Shown here: in pieces, positions 51,192 to 60,121 of the stretch | How the letters are laid out: the number at the start of each line of letters is the position of its first letter | Numbering within the stretch: position 1 is the stretch's first letter | NCBI RefSeq assembly: GCF_001665625.1 | Contig: NZ_LZSY01000190.1 | Coordinates: forward strand, 1-64,000 | Origin: Mycolicibacterium peregrinum | GTDB taxonomy: Bacteria; Actinomycetota; Actinomycetes; Mycobacteriales; Mycobacteriaceae | Direction of reading: 5' to 3' | Length of the DNA stretch: 64,000 bases | Translations under genes and position numbers: made by a program | The notes under the pieces: generated by a model | Seen by the model: only the letters and a program-made list of their open reading frames with translations | Told to the model about the DNA's origin: nothing | The model's database searches: none

Positions 51192-52383
51192 GAAGCTTGC
51201 GGATCAACGCAGAGATGTGGCTGAGGACCAGGGTGAGTTCAGGTTCACCGACGAGCAGGCTCAACTGCGCACCGCGGTCCGAAAGTTCTGTGCCGAGAAC
51301 TTCTCCGAGCCGACAGTGCGGGCACTCATGGAATCCGAGCCACGGTTCGATCCGAAAGTATGGGCCCGGTTGGGCGCTGAGCTCGGCGTTCTCGGCCTGG
51401 CGGTTCCCGAGGCCGACGGCGGAGCCGGCGGCACGCTCGTCGACCAGGCCATCGCGGTCGAGGAACTCGGGGCGGCACTGGCCTGCGGACCGGTGTTCGG
51501 CACCGTGTTGCTGGCCGTCCCCGCGCTCGTGGCCGCCTCGGCCGGTCCGGTGCGCGACGAGCTCCTCGGAGCACTCGCCGAGGGCACCCGCACGGCGGCG
51601 TTCGCGGTCCCGGACCGGGCGGGCGCATTCGATCCCGCCGCGGTGAATGTGACTGTCGCCGAAGACGGGACGTTGACCGGCACGGTCGAGCGCGTGGTCG
51701 ACGGCGACGCCGCGGACACCTTGTTGGTGGCGGCCGCCGGATCCGGCGGCGTCGGCCTGCACGTGGTCGACGCGTCAGACGCGGGAGTGCAACGCACCCC
51801 GCTGACCACGCTCGACCCCACCCGGCCGCAGGCCACCATCGTCTTGACCGCGGCGCCCGCCCAACTGGTGGCCGGTCCCGACGAGGCCGACCGCGTCATC
51901 ACGCACGCATTCCAGGTGGCAGCGACACTCCTGGCCGCCGAACAGATCGGAGCCGCACAGCATCTGCTGGATCTGTCCGTGGAGTACGCAAAATCGAGGC
52001 TTCAGTTCGGCAGGCAGATCGGGTCCTTCCAGGCCGTCAAGCACCGGTTGGCGGATGACCTCGTCGACCTCGAGCACGCGCGGTCAGCGACCTATCACGC
52101 GGCGTGGGCACTGACCGACGGCACTGACGACCCGGCGCTGGCAGCCAGCATTGCGCAGGCCACCGCGTCGGCGGCATTTGCCAAGATCGCGGCGGACACC
52201 ATCCAGGTGCACGGCGGGATCGGGTTCACCTGGGAGCACCAGGCGCACCTGTACTTCAAGCGGGCCACCACCGATGCCGCCCTGTTGGGCAGTGCCGAAG
52301 CCCATCGGTCACGCGTGGCCGACCTCGTGCTCGACGATGCCCCGGCCGATCGCGTCCCGTGGGTGGCGACGGGCACACAGTGA
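51184..52383 (+). CDS. acyl-CoA dehydrogenase, second of a pair
   Basis: A 399-residue partner protein. GTG 51184 overlaps the preceding stop. The N-terminal helical domain (FTDEQAQLRTAVRKFCAENF), the SRLQFGRQIGSFQAVKHRLAD stretch and VHGGIGFTWEHQAHLYFKRA are typical, but the classic FAD signature around residue 130 is weak, as in the non-catalytic half of heterotetrameric FadE pairs. It probably completes the active site of the first subunit. Confidence 0.88.
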   Translation: MVEKLADQRRDVAEDQGEFRFTDEQAQLRTAVRKFCAENFSEPTVRALMESEPRFDPKVWARLGAELGVLGLAVPEADGGAGGTLVDQAIAVEELGAALACGPVFGTVLLAVPALVAASAGPVRDELLGALAEGTRTAAFAVPDRAGAFDPAAVNVTVAEDGTLTGTVERVVDGDAADTLLVAAAGSGGVGLHVVDASDAGVQRTPLTTLDPTRPQATIVLTAAPAQLVAGPDEADRVITHAFQVAATLLAAEQIGAAQHLLDLSVEYAKSRLQFGRQIGSFQAVKHRLADDLVDLEHARSATYHAAWALTDGTDDPALAASIAQATASAAFAKIAADTIQVHGGIGFTWEHQAHLYFKRATTDAALLGSAEAHRSRVADLVLDDAPADRVPWVATGTQ

Positions 52384-52431
52384 TCGGTTGAAAAGACGCG
52401 GCGGGCCTTCTGCGACCGTAAGATTCCGCTG

Positions 52432-53271
52432 ATGGACAGCCCCGTCGAGCACCGCACGCTGGCGGTCGACGGGGTGCGGTCGCCGGTGCTCGTCGCCGGC
52501 GCGGCGGGGCCGGACGCCGGCGAGGCAGTGGTGTTCGTGCACGGCAACAACGCCGGGGCCAGATGGGACCGTTTGCTGATGCCGGTCGCCGGTATCGCTC
52601 GGGTGATCGCCCCGGAGATGCCCGGATTCGGTGCGGCCGACAAGCCGGCACAGTGGCCGTACACTGTGCCGGCCTACGCCGCACACCTGGGCGCGCTTCT
52701 GGACCAACTCGGTGTCGAGCGCGCCCACCTGGTCGCCCACGATTTCGGCGGCCCCTGGGCACTCGCCTGGGCGGTCGACCATCTCGATTCCGTCGCCAGC
52801 ATCACGCTGATCAACACCCCCGTGGTGATCAACCACTTCGCCGCCAAGCTGTGGCGGACACCCGTACTGGCCGAGGCATTGTCGCGGATCGGCAACCCGG
52901 CAGTGCTGCGTCGCGTGCTCGCCATGCGCGATCCGGGGCTGCCGGCCGATGCGCTGGAGTCGATCGCCGAGCACATGTTCGCCCGTGGCACACCCGATGC
53001 GGTGTTGAAGCTGTACCGATCCACCGGCCCGAATGCCCTTGCCCCGTATGCCGATCGGCTCACCGAGTTCACCGGCGATGTCCTCGTGGTGTGGGGCGCC
53101 GATGACCACTACGTGCCGTACGCACAGACGGACGAGTACCGTCGGATCTTCCGGAGCTGTGAGGTACAGCCGGTGCCAGGCACAGGCCACTGGCCATGGC
53201 TCGAGCAACCAGACACGGTGGCCGGACACGTCACCGAGTTCCTGCGCAGGCAGCTCGGGAGGACTCGGTGA
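52432..53271 (+). CDS. alpha/beta hydrolase with Asp at the nucleophile elbow
   Basis: A 279-residue alpha/beta hydrolase. The oxyanion strand reads VVFVHGNNAGARWDRL; the elbow reads LVAHDFGGPWAL with Asp instead of Ser, as in epoxide hydrolases and dehalogenases; the acid is in VVWGADDHYVP and the base His in GTGHWPW. The HGNN turn is not the HGxP of typical epoxide hydrolases, so the reaction is open. TAAGAT at 52419-52424, seven bases upstream, suggests an internal leaderless promoter in the operon. GTGA overlap couples it to the FAH protein. Confidence 0.8.
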   Translation: MDSPVEHRTLAVDGVRSPVLVAGAAGPDAGEAVVFVHGNNAGARWDRLLMPVAGIARVIAPEMPGFGAADKPAQWPYTVPAYAAHLGALLDQLGVERAHLVAHDFGGPWALAWAVDHLDSVASITLINTPVVINHFAAKLWRTPVLAEALSRIGNPAVLRRVLAMRDPGLPADALESIAEHMFARGTPDAVLKLYRSTGPNALAPYADRLTEFTGDVLVVWGADDHYVPYAQTDEYRRIFRSCEVQPVPGTGHWPWLEQPDTVAGHVTEFLRRQLGRTR

Positions 53272-54173
53272 AACTACGCCGTGTCCGCACCGCCACCGGT
53301 CTGACTGTGCAATCCCTTGATTCCGAAGGTGATTGGTCTGAGCACTCAGACCGCACAGCCCTTGGTGGTCGGGTTTTCGACGAGGCCTGGCTGACAGCAG
53401 CAGCCGACCGCCAGCTGCAACACAGCGACCACCTCCTGCCGTTCCAGCCGGTGTCATTTCGCGACTTCATGTTGTACGAACAGCACAACATCGACGCGGC
53501 CCGCGGGCTGATCCGGCGCTTTCACCCCGGCCTCTACCGGGTGACGTCGCTGTACGAACGCGTCACCGGTCGCCCGGTGCCGCAGTTCAGGCCGAAGCCG
53601 CTGTTCTATGAGCAGCCGATCTACTACATGTCCAACGCACAGACCTTCGTGCCGACCGGCACCCCGGTTCCGGTCCCGGACTATTCACAGGCGCTCGACT
53701 TCGAGTTGGAGATCGGATTCGTGTTGGCCGCACCGTTGTTCAACGCGACACCCGATGAGGCCGCCGAAGCGATCGGAGCGTTCGTCGTACTCAACGATTT
53801 CAGCGCCCGCGATGTGCAGCGACCCGAGATGCTCAGCGGCTTCGGGCCGCAGAAGTCCAAGCATTTCGCCAGCTCGATGTCGGACACCGCGGTCACCGCC
53901 GACGAGATCCTGCCGCGCATCGACACCATCACCGGTTCGGTGGCACTCAACGGATCGGTGGTCAGCACCGTGAGCAGCGCCGGCATGCAGCACACTTTGG
54001 GCGAGGTGCTGGCGCATGCGTCACGCAGCGAACCGCTCTATCCGGGTGAGCTTTTCGGCACCGGGACGCTGCCGGGTGGAAGCGGCATGGAGACCGGGCA
54101 CTGGCTGCGCAGCGGGGACACCCTCACCCTGACCCTCGACGGCGTCGGGCAGATCGAGCACACCATCCTCTGA
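53268..54173 (+). CDS. fumarylacetoacetate hydrolase (FAH) family protein
   Basis: A 301-residue protein. The FAH core has acidic metal ligands in ALDFELEIGFVL, followed by FVVLNDFSARDVQRPEM, and GEVLAHASRSEPLYPGELFGTGTLPGG, the family's closing motif. FAH-family enzymes cleave or hydrate C-C bonds in acyl-pyruvates or related diketones. The longer N-terminal part (LLPFQPVSFRDFMLYEQHNID) resembles the full-length FAH group. It is coupled to the hydrolase, so both probably process one intermediate. Confidence 0.85.
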   Translation: MKLRRVRTATGLTVQSLDSEGDWSEHSDRTALGGRVFDEAWLTAAADRQLQHSDHLLPFQPVSFRDFMLYEQHNIDAARGLIRRFHPGLYRVTSLYERVTGRPVPQFRPKPLFYEQPIYYMSNAQTFVPTGTPVPVPDYSQALDFELEIGFVLAAPLFNATPDEAAEAIGAFVVLNDFSARDVQRPEMLSGFGPQKSKHFASSMSDTAVTADEILPRIDTITGSVALNGSVVSTVSSAGMQHTLGEVLAHASRSEPLYPGELFGTGTLPGGSGMETGHWLRSGDTLTLTLDGVGQIEHTIL

Positions 54174-54177
54174 TTCT

Positions 54178-54241
54178 CGCCGAAACCGCATTCCAGCAGA
54201 GAAAGTGCGAGAGAGGGCCTGCCGGAATGCCGTTTCGGCGG
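54178..54241. terminator. long hairpin at a convergent junction, probable bidirectional terminator or repeat
   Basis: Arms 54178-54199 and 54219-54241 (about 22 nt) pair with two mismatches and a 19-nt loop. The element covers the gap between the FAH stop (54173) and the hrpA stop (54250). Its unusual length also fits an intergenic palindromic repeat element. Confidence 0.7.
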
Positions 54242-54249
54242 AGGGGCTG

Positions 54250-57200
54250 TCAGCGGGTGACGCCGTCGATGGCCTTGTAGATGCGCTGCTCGCTGACCGG
54301 GCGCGGCGTACCCAGCTGCTGGGCCCACAGGCTCACCCGCAACTCCTCGATCTGCCATGCGATGTCACGGACGTCGGCCGCTGCAGCCCGGCCTGGCGAA
54401 AGAGCCTGAACCAGTTCGTCATAGGCATCCTCGACCGCGTGCACACGCGACATCCGGTCTCGGTCGGCGCCGAGCGCCTGGGGCAACCGCTCGAGCCGGC
54501 GGGCGATCGCGGTGACATATCGGGCCAGGTCGTTCAGCCGCGCTATCCCGGTCTCGGTGACAAAACCCTTGGGCAACAGGCGTTCCAGTTGAGACCGGAT
54601 GTCGGCTACCGCATCGGTCTGGGCAGCTGACGGCTTGTCGGGCAGCGCGACCTCCACCTCGTGCACCGCGGCCAGCACCTTCTCCACCCGGTTCACCCCA
54701 GCTTGGGTGGTGGGGCCGAGTTCCTTGCCTGCCCGGGTCAGAACCCCGGCGAACTCCGTCTTCGTCCACACCGGCTTGGGCACCAGCACGTCAGCGGCCG
54801 CATCGGCACAATCATCGAGCAACGCGGCCAGCGAACCGTCGGGATTGGCGTTGAGCGCCAGCCGGGTGCGGGTGCTCAGGCCGCGTTCGATCGCCTTCAC
54901 CGGTGAGGGTGTGGTCAGCCGCAGTAGACGCCGCAGGCCCGGCCGCATGGCCGCGGCCTGGTCGGCCGGGTTGGCGAACACCTTGATATCGACGGCTTTT
55001 CCGGCGTCGACGAAGGCCGGATAGCCCCTGACTGTGTGACCGCCGCTGACGTTCTCCACTGTGCGTGGCAGCTCGTCGAGATCCTCGGGCCATGCCCGCA
55101 GCCCGGTGCGTTCCAGGTCGCCGCCCAGCGCGTCGGCCACAGCCTGTGCGACGGGCACCGCGAGCTGCTCACGCAGCGCGTCGATATCCTTGCCGCGGGC
55201 CACCTCTTTGCCGTCGACTGATTCCACGGCGAAGGTCATCCGTAGATGGTCCGGTATCTTGCTCAGGTCGAATGCATCGATGGGCACCAGAATGCCGCTG
55301 CGCCTGCGCAGTTCGCGCTGCACCTCGTCCAGCAGGGACCCGGCGGACGGATCGATGTCACCCAGGATGGCCCGCGCGGTGTCGGGCGCCGGGACGAAGT
55401 TGCGGCGCAGGTCCTTGGGCAGCGATTTGATCAGTGCGGTAACCAGTTCCTCCCGCAGGGCCGGTACCTGCCAGGCGAAACCGTCACCACCGAGCCGCGC
55501 CAAGACCCCCACCGGCACATGCACAGTGACGCCGTCGTCGGCCGCCCCGGGCTCGAATCGGTACGTCAGCGGCAGTTCGAGATCGCCGGCCTGCCAGGTA
55601 TCGGGATTGTCCGCGCCGTCCTCGGACCGCAGCAGATCGTCACGGGTGAAGGTGAGCAGGTCGGGTGTCTTGTGGCGCTGCTTCTTCCACCACGCGTCGA
55701 AGTGACGCGCCGATACGATATCGGCCGGGATCCGGGCGTCGTAGAGCGCGTAGATGTCGTCGTCGCCGACCAGCAGGTCACGCCGACGGGCGCGTTCCTC
55801 GATCTCCTCGAGTTCGGCCCGCAGCCGCGCGTTGTCGCGGAAGAAGTGGTGGCGGGTCTGCCAATCCCCCTCGACCAAGGCGTGCCGGATGAACAACTCA
55901 CGGCACAGCTCCGGATCGATCTGGGTGTAGCCGATCTTGCGGCGCGGGACCAACGGTAGCCCATACAGCGTGACCCGCTCGAAAGCCACGACCGCACCAC
56001 GTTTGGCTTCCCAGTGCGGCTCGCTGTAGTTGCGCTGCACCAGATGTCCGGCGACGCGCTCGATCGCCTCGGGCTCGACCTTGGCGGCGATGCGGCCGAA
56101 CAGCCGGCTGGTCTCCACCAGGTCGGCCACCACGATCCAGCGCGGCGGCTTCTTCGTCAGCACCGAGCCGGGAGCCAGCACGAACTTGGAGTTGCGGGCA
56201 CCTTGATAATCGCGGGACTCACCCTCGCGCAAGCCGACGTGGGACAGCAGGCCCGCGGTCAGTGCGGCGTGAATACTGGCCGGCTCGGCGACCTCATCAC
56301 TCTCGCGGATCCCGATGTCGCGGGCGATGCTGCGCAGCTGTCCGGTCAGGTCCTGCCATTCTCGGATTCGCAGGTAGTGCAGGAACTCGTCGCGGCACAT
56401 CCTCCGGAACGCATTGCCGGAGAGCTGGTTTCGCTGCTCGCGCAGGTAGTTCCAGAGGTTGAGATACGAGATGAAATCCGAGTGCTCGTCGGCGAACCGG
56501 GCGTGCTTCTGACGCGCCGCCTCTTCCTTGTCGCTCGGGCGTTCCCGGGGATCGGGAATCGACAGCGCCGCGGCCAGCACCAGTACCTCACGCACGCAGC
56601 CCTCGGTGTCGGCCTGCAGGATCATCCGGCCGACCCGCGGATCGAGTGGCAGCCGGGCCAGGCGCCGACCGACGTCGGTCAGCGCACCCGCCGCGTCGAA
56701 GGCGCCGAGTTCCTGCAACAACTGCACGCCGTCGCGGATGCTGCGGGCGTCTGGCGGATCCAGAAACGGAAACTCCGCGATGTCGCCCAGTTGCAGAGCG
56801 GCCATCTGCAGGATGACCGCGGCCAGGTTGGTCCGCAGGATCTCCGGATCGGTGTAGCGCGGCCGAGATTCGAAGTCCTCCTCCGAGTACAGCCGGATAC
56901 ATATGCCCGGAGCGGTGCGCCCGGACCGCCCCGCCCGCTGGGCTGCCGACGCCTGCGAGATCGGCTCGATGGGCAGGCGCTGCACCTTGGTGCGGCGGCT
57001 GTAGCGGGAGATCCGCGCGGTGCCGGGGTCGACGACGTAACGGATGCCCGGCACGGTGAGCGATGTCTCGGCCACGTTGGTGGCCAACACGATTCGCCGC
57101 CCGCTGTGGCTGGGTTGGAACACCTTCTGCTGATCGGCGGTGGGGAGCCGCGCGTAGAGCGGCAGCACCTCGGTGTTCCGCAGGTCCTTCAAGGCTTCTG

Positions 57201-58131
57201 CGGTGTCGCGGATCTCGCGTTCGCCGGACAGGAAGACCAGGACGTCTCCCGGGGGCTCGGACTCGAGCTCGCGAACCGCGTCGACGATGGCCTCGGTCGG
57301 ATCCCGTGGTTCAGTGCGCACGATCTCGTGGTCGGGATCGTCGGGGTCGTCGTCGTCCGAGACCGGTACGGGGACTTCCAGTGGCCGGTACCGGATCTCG
57401 ACCGGGTACGTCCGGCCCGACACCTCGACGATCGGGGCGTTCGAGAAGTGAGCCGCGAATCGCTCCGGCTCGATGGTCGCCGAGGTGACGATGACCTTGA
57501 GGTCGGGACGGCGGGGCAACAGCTCGCGCAGGTAACCCAGCAGGAAGTCGATGTTGAGGCTGCGCTCGTGGGCCTCGTCGAGGATGAGGGTGTCGTAGCG
57601 CAGCAGCCGGCGGTCTCTTTGAATCTCGGCGAGCAGAATGCCGTCGGTCATCAGTTTGATCAGGGTGGAATCGCTGGCCTGGTCGGTGAACCGCACGGTG
57701 TACCCGACGGCGTCGCCGAGCGGGGTGCCGAGTTCGTCGGCGATGCGTTGGGCGACGGTGCGGGCGGCCAGCCGGCGAGGCTGGGTGTGGCCGATGGTGC
57801 CGCGAATGCCGCGACCCAGCTCCAGGCAGATCTTGGGCAGCTGCGTGGTCTTGCCGGACCCTGTCGCGCCGGCAACCACCACCACCTGGTTCTCACTGAT
57901 GGCCTTCGCGAGCTCGTCGCGGTGTTCACTGACCGGCAGATCCGGGTAGGTGATTGCCGGGACCGCGGCCTGGCGGGTGAGTACGAGGCCCTCGGCAGTG
58001 GCGATCTGTTCGGCGATCTTGGCGGTCTCGCCACCGCGCAGATTCCGCAAGCGGCGGCGGAGCCGGTCCGCGTCGCGGATGGTCAGCCCGTCGAGGCGGG
58101 AGCGGAGCTCGGCGACTGACGGTTCGGACAC
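54250..58131 (-). CDS. hrpA: ATP-dependent RNA helicase HrpA
   Basis: A 1293-residue DEAH-box helicase. Walker A GATGSGKT is at 88-95, the DEAH box LILDEAHERS near 183-192, SATIEPERF follows, and RAGRSGRTAPGICIRLYSEED is motif VI. The large C-terminal domains (winged helix, OB-like and DUF3418-type region) complete the bacterial HrpA form of about 1300 residues. The start GTG 58131 follows TATCCT (58139-58144) by seven bases, a leaderless pattern. HrpA resolves stalled ribosomes on mRNA in E. coli (recent knowledge); same role inferred. Confidence 0.93.
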   Translation of the reverse strand: MSEPSVAELRSRLDGLTIRDADRLRRRLRNLRGGETAKIAEQIATAEGLVLTRQAAVPAITYPDLPVSEHRDELAKAISENQVVVVAGATGSGKTTQLPKICLELGRGIRGTIGHTQPRRLAARTVAQRIADELGTPLGDAVGYTVRFTDQASDSTLIKLMTDGILLAEIQRDRRLLRYDTLILDEAHERSLNIDFLLGYLRELLPRRPDLKVIVTSATIEPERFAAHFSNAPIVEVSGRTYPVEIRYRPLEVPVPVSDDDDPDDPDHEIVRTEPRDPTEAIVDAVRELESEPPGDVLVFLSGEREIRDTAEALKDLRNTEVLPLYARLPTADQQKVFQPSHSGRRIVLATNVAETSLTVPGIRYVVDPGTARISRYSRRTKVQRLPIEPISQASAAQRAGRSGRTAPGICIRLYSEEDFESRPRYTDPEILRTNLAAVILQMAALQLGDIAEFPFLDPPDARSIRDGVQLLQELGAFDAAGALTDVGRRLARLPLDPRVGRMILQADTEGCVREVLVLAAALSIPDPRERPSDKEEAARQKHARFADEHSDFISYLNLWNYLREQRNQLSGNAFRRMCRDEFLHYLRIREWQDLTGQLRSIARDIGIRESDEVAEPASIHAALTAGLLSHVGLREGESRDYQGARNSKFVLAPGSVLTKKPPRWIVVADLVETSRLFGRIAAKVEPEAIERVAGHLVQRNYSEPHWEAKRGAVVAFERVTLYGLPLVPRRKIGYTQIDPELCRELFIRHALVEGDWQTRHHFFRDNARLRAELEEIEERARRRDLLVGDDDIYALYDARIPADIVSARHFDAWWKKQRHKTPDLLTFTRDDLLRSEDGADNPDTWQAGDLELPLTYRFEPGAADDGVTVHVPVGVLARLGGDGFAWQVPALREELVTALIKSLPKDLRRNFVPAPDTARAILGDIDPSAGSLLDEVQRELRRRSGILVPIDAFDLSKIPDHLRMTFAVESVDGKEVARGKDIDALREQLAVPVAQAVADALGGDLERTGLRAWPEDLDELPRTVENVSGGHTVRGYPAFVDAGKAVDIKVFANPADQAAAMRPGLRRLLRLTTPSPVKAIERGLSTRTRLALNANPDGSLAALLDDCADAAADVLVPKPVWTKTEFAGVLTRAGKELGPTTQAGVNRVEKVLAAVHEVEVALPDKPSAAQTDAVADIRSQLERLLPKGFVTETGIARLNDLARYVTAIARRLERLPQALGADRDRMSRVHAVEDAYDELVQALSPGRAAAADVRDIAWQIEELRVSLWAQQLGTPRPVSEQRIYKAIDGVTR

Positions 58132-58158
58132 TCGGTCAAGGATAGGGGCTTGACCCGG

Positions 58159-58174
58159 TGTGATGCAGATCACA
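58159..58174. promoter_or_regulatory. perfect CRP-type binding site
   Basis: TGTGA-TGCAGA-TCACA matches the CRP/Rv3676 consensus exactly in both halves. It lies between the divergent hrpA and FadE5-type genes, 28 nt from the hrpA start and 96 nt from the dehydrogenase start. Confidence 0.75.
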
Positions 58175-58209
58175 GCAGATACTGAACTGGCAACCTCCGG
58201 TTCCGTAGC

Positions 58210-58230
58210 CGTAGGTTGCTGCAACCTACG
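58210..58230. promoter_or_regulatory. 21-bp perfect dyad upstream of the FadE5-type gene
   Basis: Arms CGTAGGTTGC and GCAACCTACG around a single T. It lies 40 nt before the start codon, in the promoter region; the symmetry is that of a TetR-family fatty-acid regulator site. The regulator is not encoded nearby. Confidence 0.75.
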
Positions 58231-58269
58231 CTTGCGTACCCCGTCGGGACTGGTCGACGCTGGCGGATC

Positions 58270-60096
58270 GTGGGTCACTACATCGCGAACGTCCGCGACA
58301 TCGAGTTCAATCTCTTCCAGGTTCTGGCCTTGGGGCCGGTCATCGACTCGGGCGCATTCGGCGACCTCGACACCGAGACCGCGCGCACCATGCTCGACGA
58401 GGTGGCGCGCTTTGCCGAAGGTGTTGTCGCAGAATCGTTCGTCGACGCCGACCGCAACCCTCCCGAGTTCGATCCGGCCACCCACGACATCACCGTGCCG
58501 GGACCACTCGCCAAGACCGTGCAGGCCGTCAAGGACGCCGAGTGGTGGCGCGTCGGGCTCGCCGAGAACGCCGGGGGCACAGCGGCGCCCGCATCGTTGG
58601 TGTGGGCGATCCAGGAAATGATCATGTCCGCCAACCCGTCGGCGATGTTCTTCTATGGTCTCGGCCCGGCGATGGCACACACGCTGGCCGAGGTCGGCAC
58701 CGAAGAGCAGCAGCGCTGGGCGCGCATGAGCATGGACAAGGGCTGGGCCGGCACCATGGTGCTGACCGAGCCCGACGCGGGGTCTGATGTGGGCGCCGGG
58801 CGCACCAAGGCCATCGCACAGCCCGACGGCACCTGGCACATCGACGGGGTGAAGCGCTTCATCTCCGGTGGCGACGTCGGCGATACCGCCGAGAACGTCT
58901 TCCACCTGGTGCTGGCCCGACCCGAGGGCGCCGGGCCCGGCACCAAGGGGCTGAGCCTGTTCTATGTCCCGAAGTTCCATTTCGACTCGGAGACCCTCGA
59001 ACTCGGGGAGCGCAACGGCGTGTACGTCACCGGGCTCGAGCACAAGATGGGCATCAAATCTTCGCCGACGTGCGAGGTCACCTTCGGCGCGCACGGCACC
59101 CCGGCCGTCGGCTATCTCGTCGGCGACGTCCACAACGGCATCGCCCAGATGTTCCGGGTGATCGAGAACGCCCGGATGACCGTGGGAGTGAAGTCCGCGG
59201 GCACTCTGTCCACCGGCTACCTCAACGCGCTGGCGTACGCCAAGGACCGCATCCAGGGCTCCGACATGCTCAAGATGACCGACAAGACCGCACCGCGGGT
59301 CGCGATCATCGAGCACCCCGACGTGCGCCGCAGCCTGCTCACCCAGAAGGCCTACGCGGAGGGCCTCCGGTCGGTGTACCTGTACACCGCCGCGCACCAG
59401 GATTCCGTGGTGGCGCAACATGTCTCGGGCGCGGACGCCGAATTGGCCCATCGCGTCAACGATCTGCTGCTGCCGATCGTCAAGGGTGTCGGTTCGGAGA
59501 AGGCCTACGAGGTTCTCACCGAATCGCTGCAGACCCTCGGCGGATCCGGTTACCTGCAGGACTACCCGATCGAGCAGTACATCCGCGACGCCAAGATCGA
59601 CTCGCTGTACGAGGGCACCACCGCCATCCAGGCGCTGGACTTCTTCTTCCGCAAGATCGTCCGTGACCAGGGCAGCGCGCTGGCCCACGTCGCGGCCCAG
59701 ATCTCGGCAACTTTGGAAGCCGGGGGTGGGCTGGAGCCTGAGATCGCCCGGCTCGCCACCGCGCTGAACGACGTGCAGTCGATGGCCGCCACCCTCACCG
59801 GCTACCTCATGGCGGCACAGGAACAGCCCGAGCAGCTCTACAAGGTCGGCCTCGGTTCGGTGCGGTTCCTGCTGGCGGTGGGCGATCTGCTGATCGGCTG
59901 GCGGCTGCTGGTCGGCGCGCAGGTCGCTCAGGCGGCACTGGACACAACGAGCGATCGCGACCGGGCCTTCTACGAAGGCAAGATCGCGGTGGCGAAGTTC
60001 TTCGCGCACAACATGTTGCCGCTGCTGACCGCGGTGCGGGAGGTCGTGGAATCGGTCGACGGCGACGTCATGCACCTGGACAACGACGCATTCTGA
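58270..60096 (+). CDS. fadE5: FadE5-type acyl-CoA dehydrogenase
   Basis: A 608-residue enzyme, longer than usual FadE proteins because of a C-terminal extension (about 430-608), the mark of the FadE5/ACX-like class (M. tuberculosis FadE5 has 611). GTG 58270 gives MGHYIANVRDIEFNLF, matching the FadE5 N-terminus; an upstream in-frame ATG would cross the operator. The core shows MVLTEPDAGSDVGAGRTKA, GVKRFISGGD and YEGTTAIQALDFFFRKI with the catalytic Glu. FadE5 acts on a broad range of acyl-CoA in beta-oxidation. A CRP site and a 21-bp dyad upstream link it to carbon-source control. Confidence 0.88.
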   Translation: MGHYIANVRDIEFNLFQVLALGPVIDSGAFGDLDTETARTMLDEVARFAEGVVAESFVDADRNPPEFDPATHDITVPGPLAKTVQAVKDAEWWRVGLAENAGGTAAPASLVWAIQEMIMSANPSAMFFYGLGPAMAHTLAEVGTEEQQRWARMSMDKGWAGTMVLTEPDAGSDVGAGRTKAIAQPDGTWHIDGVKRFISGGDVGDTAENVFHLVLARPEGAGPGTKGLSLFYVPKFHFDSETLELGERNGVYVTGLEHKMGIKSSPTCEVTFGAHGTPAVGYLVGDVHNGIAQMFRVIENARMTVGVKSAGTLSTGYLNALAYAKDRIQGSDMLKMTDKTAPRVAIIEHPDVRRSLLTQKAYAEGLRSVYLYTAAHQDSVVAQHVSGADAELAHRVNDLLLPIVKGVGSEKAYEVLTESLQTLGGSGYLQDYPIEQYIRDAKIDSLYEGTTAIQALDFFFRKIVRDQGSALAHVAAQISATLEAGGGLEPEIARLATALNDVQSMAATLTGYLMAAQEQPEQLYKVGLGSVRFLLAVGDLLIGWRLLVGAQVAQAALDTTSDRDRAFYEGKIAVAKFFAHNMLPLLTAVREVVESVDGDVMHLDNDAF

Positions 60097-60121
60097 CGCG
60101 GGCCCGGGGAAGATGGTTCCC

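Noticed and set aside
56014..58119. 701-codon open frame opposite hrpA
   Set aside because: Same reason: it lies entirely within the helicase gene, which has all motifs.
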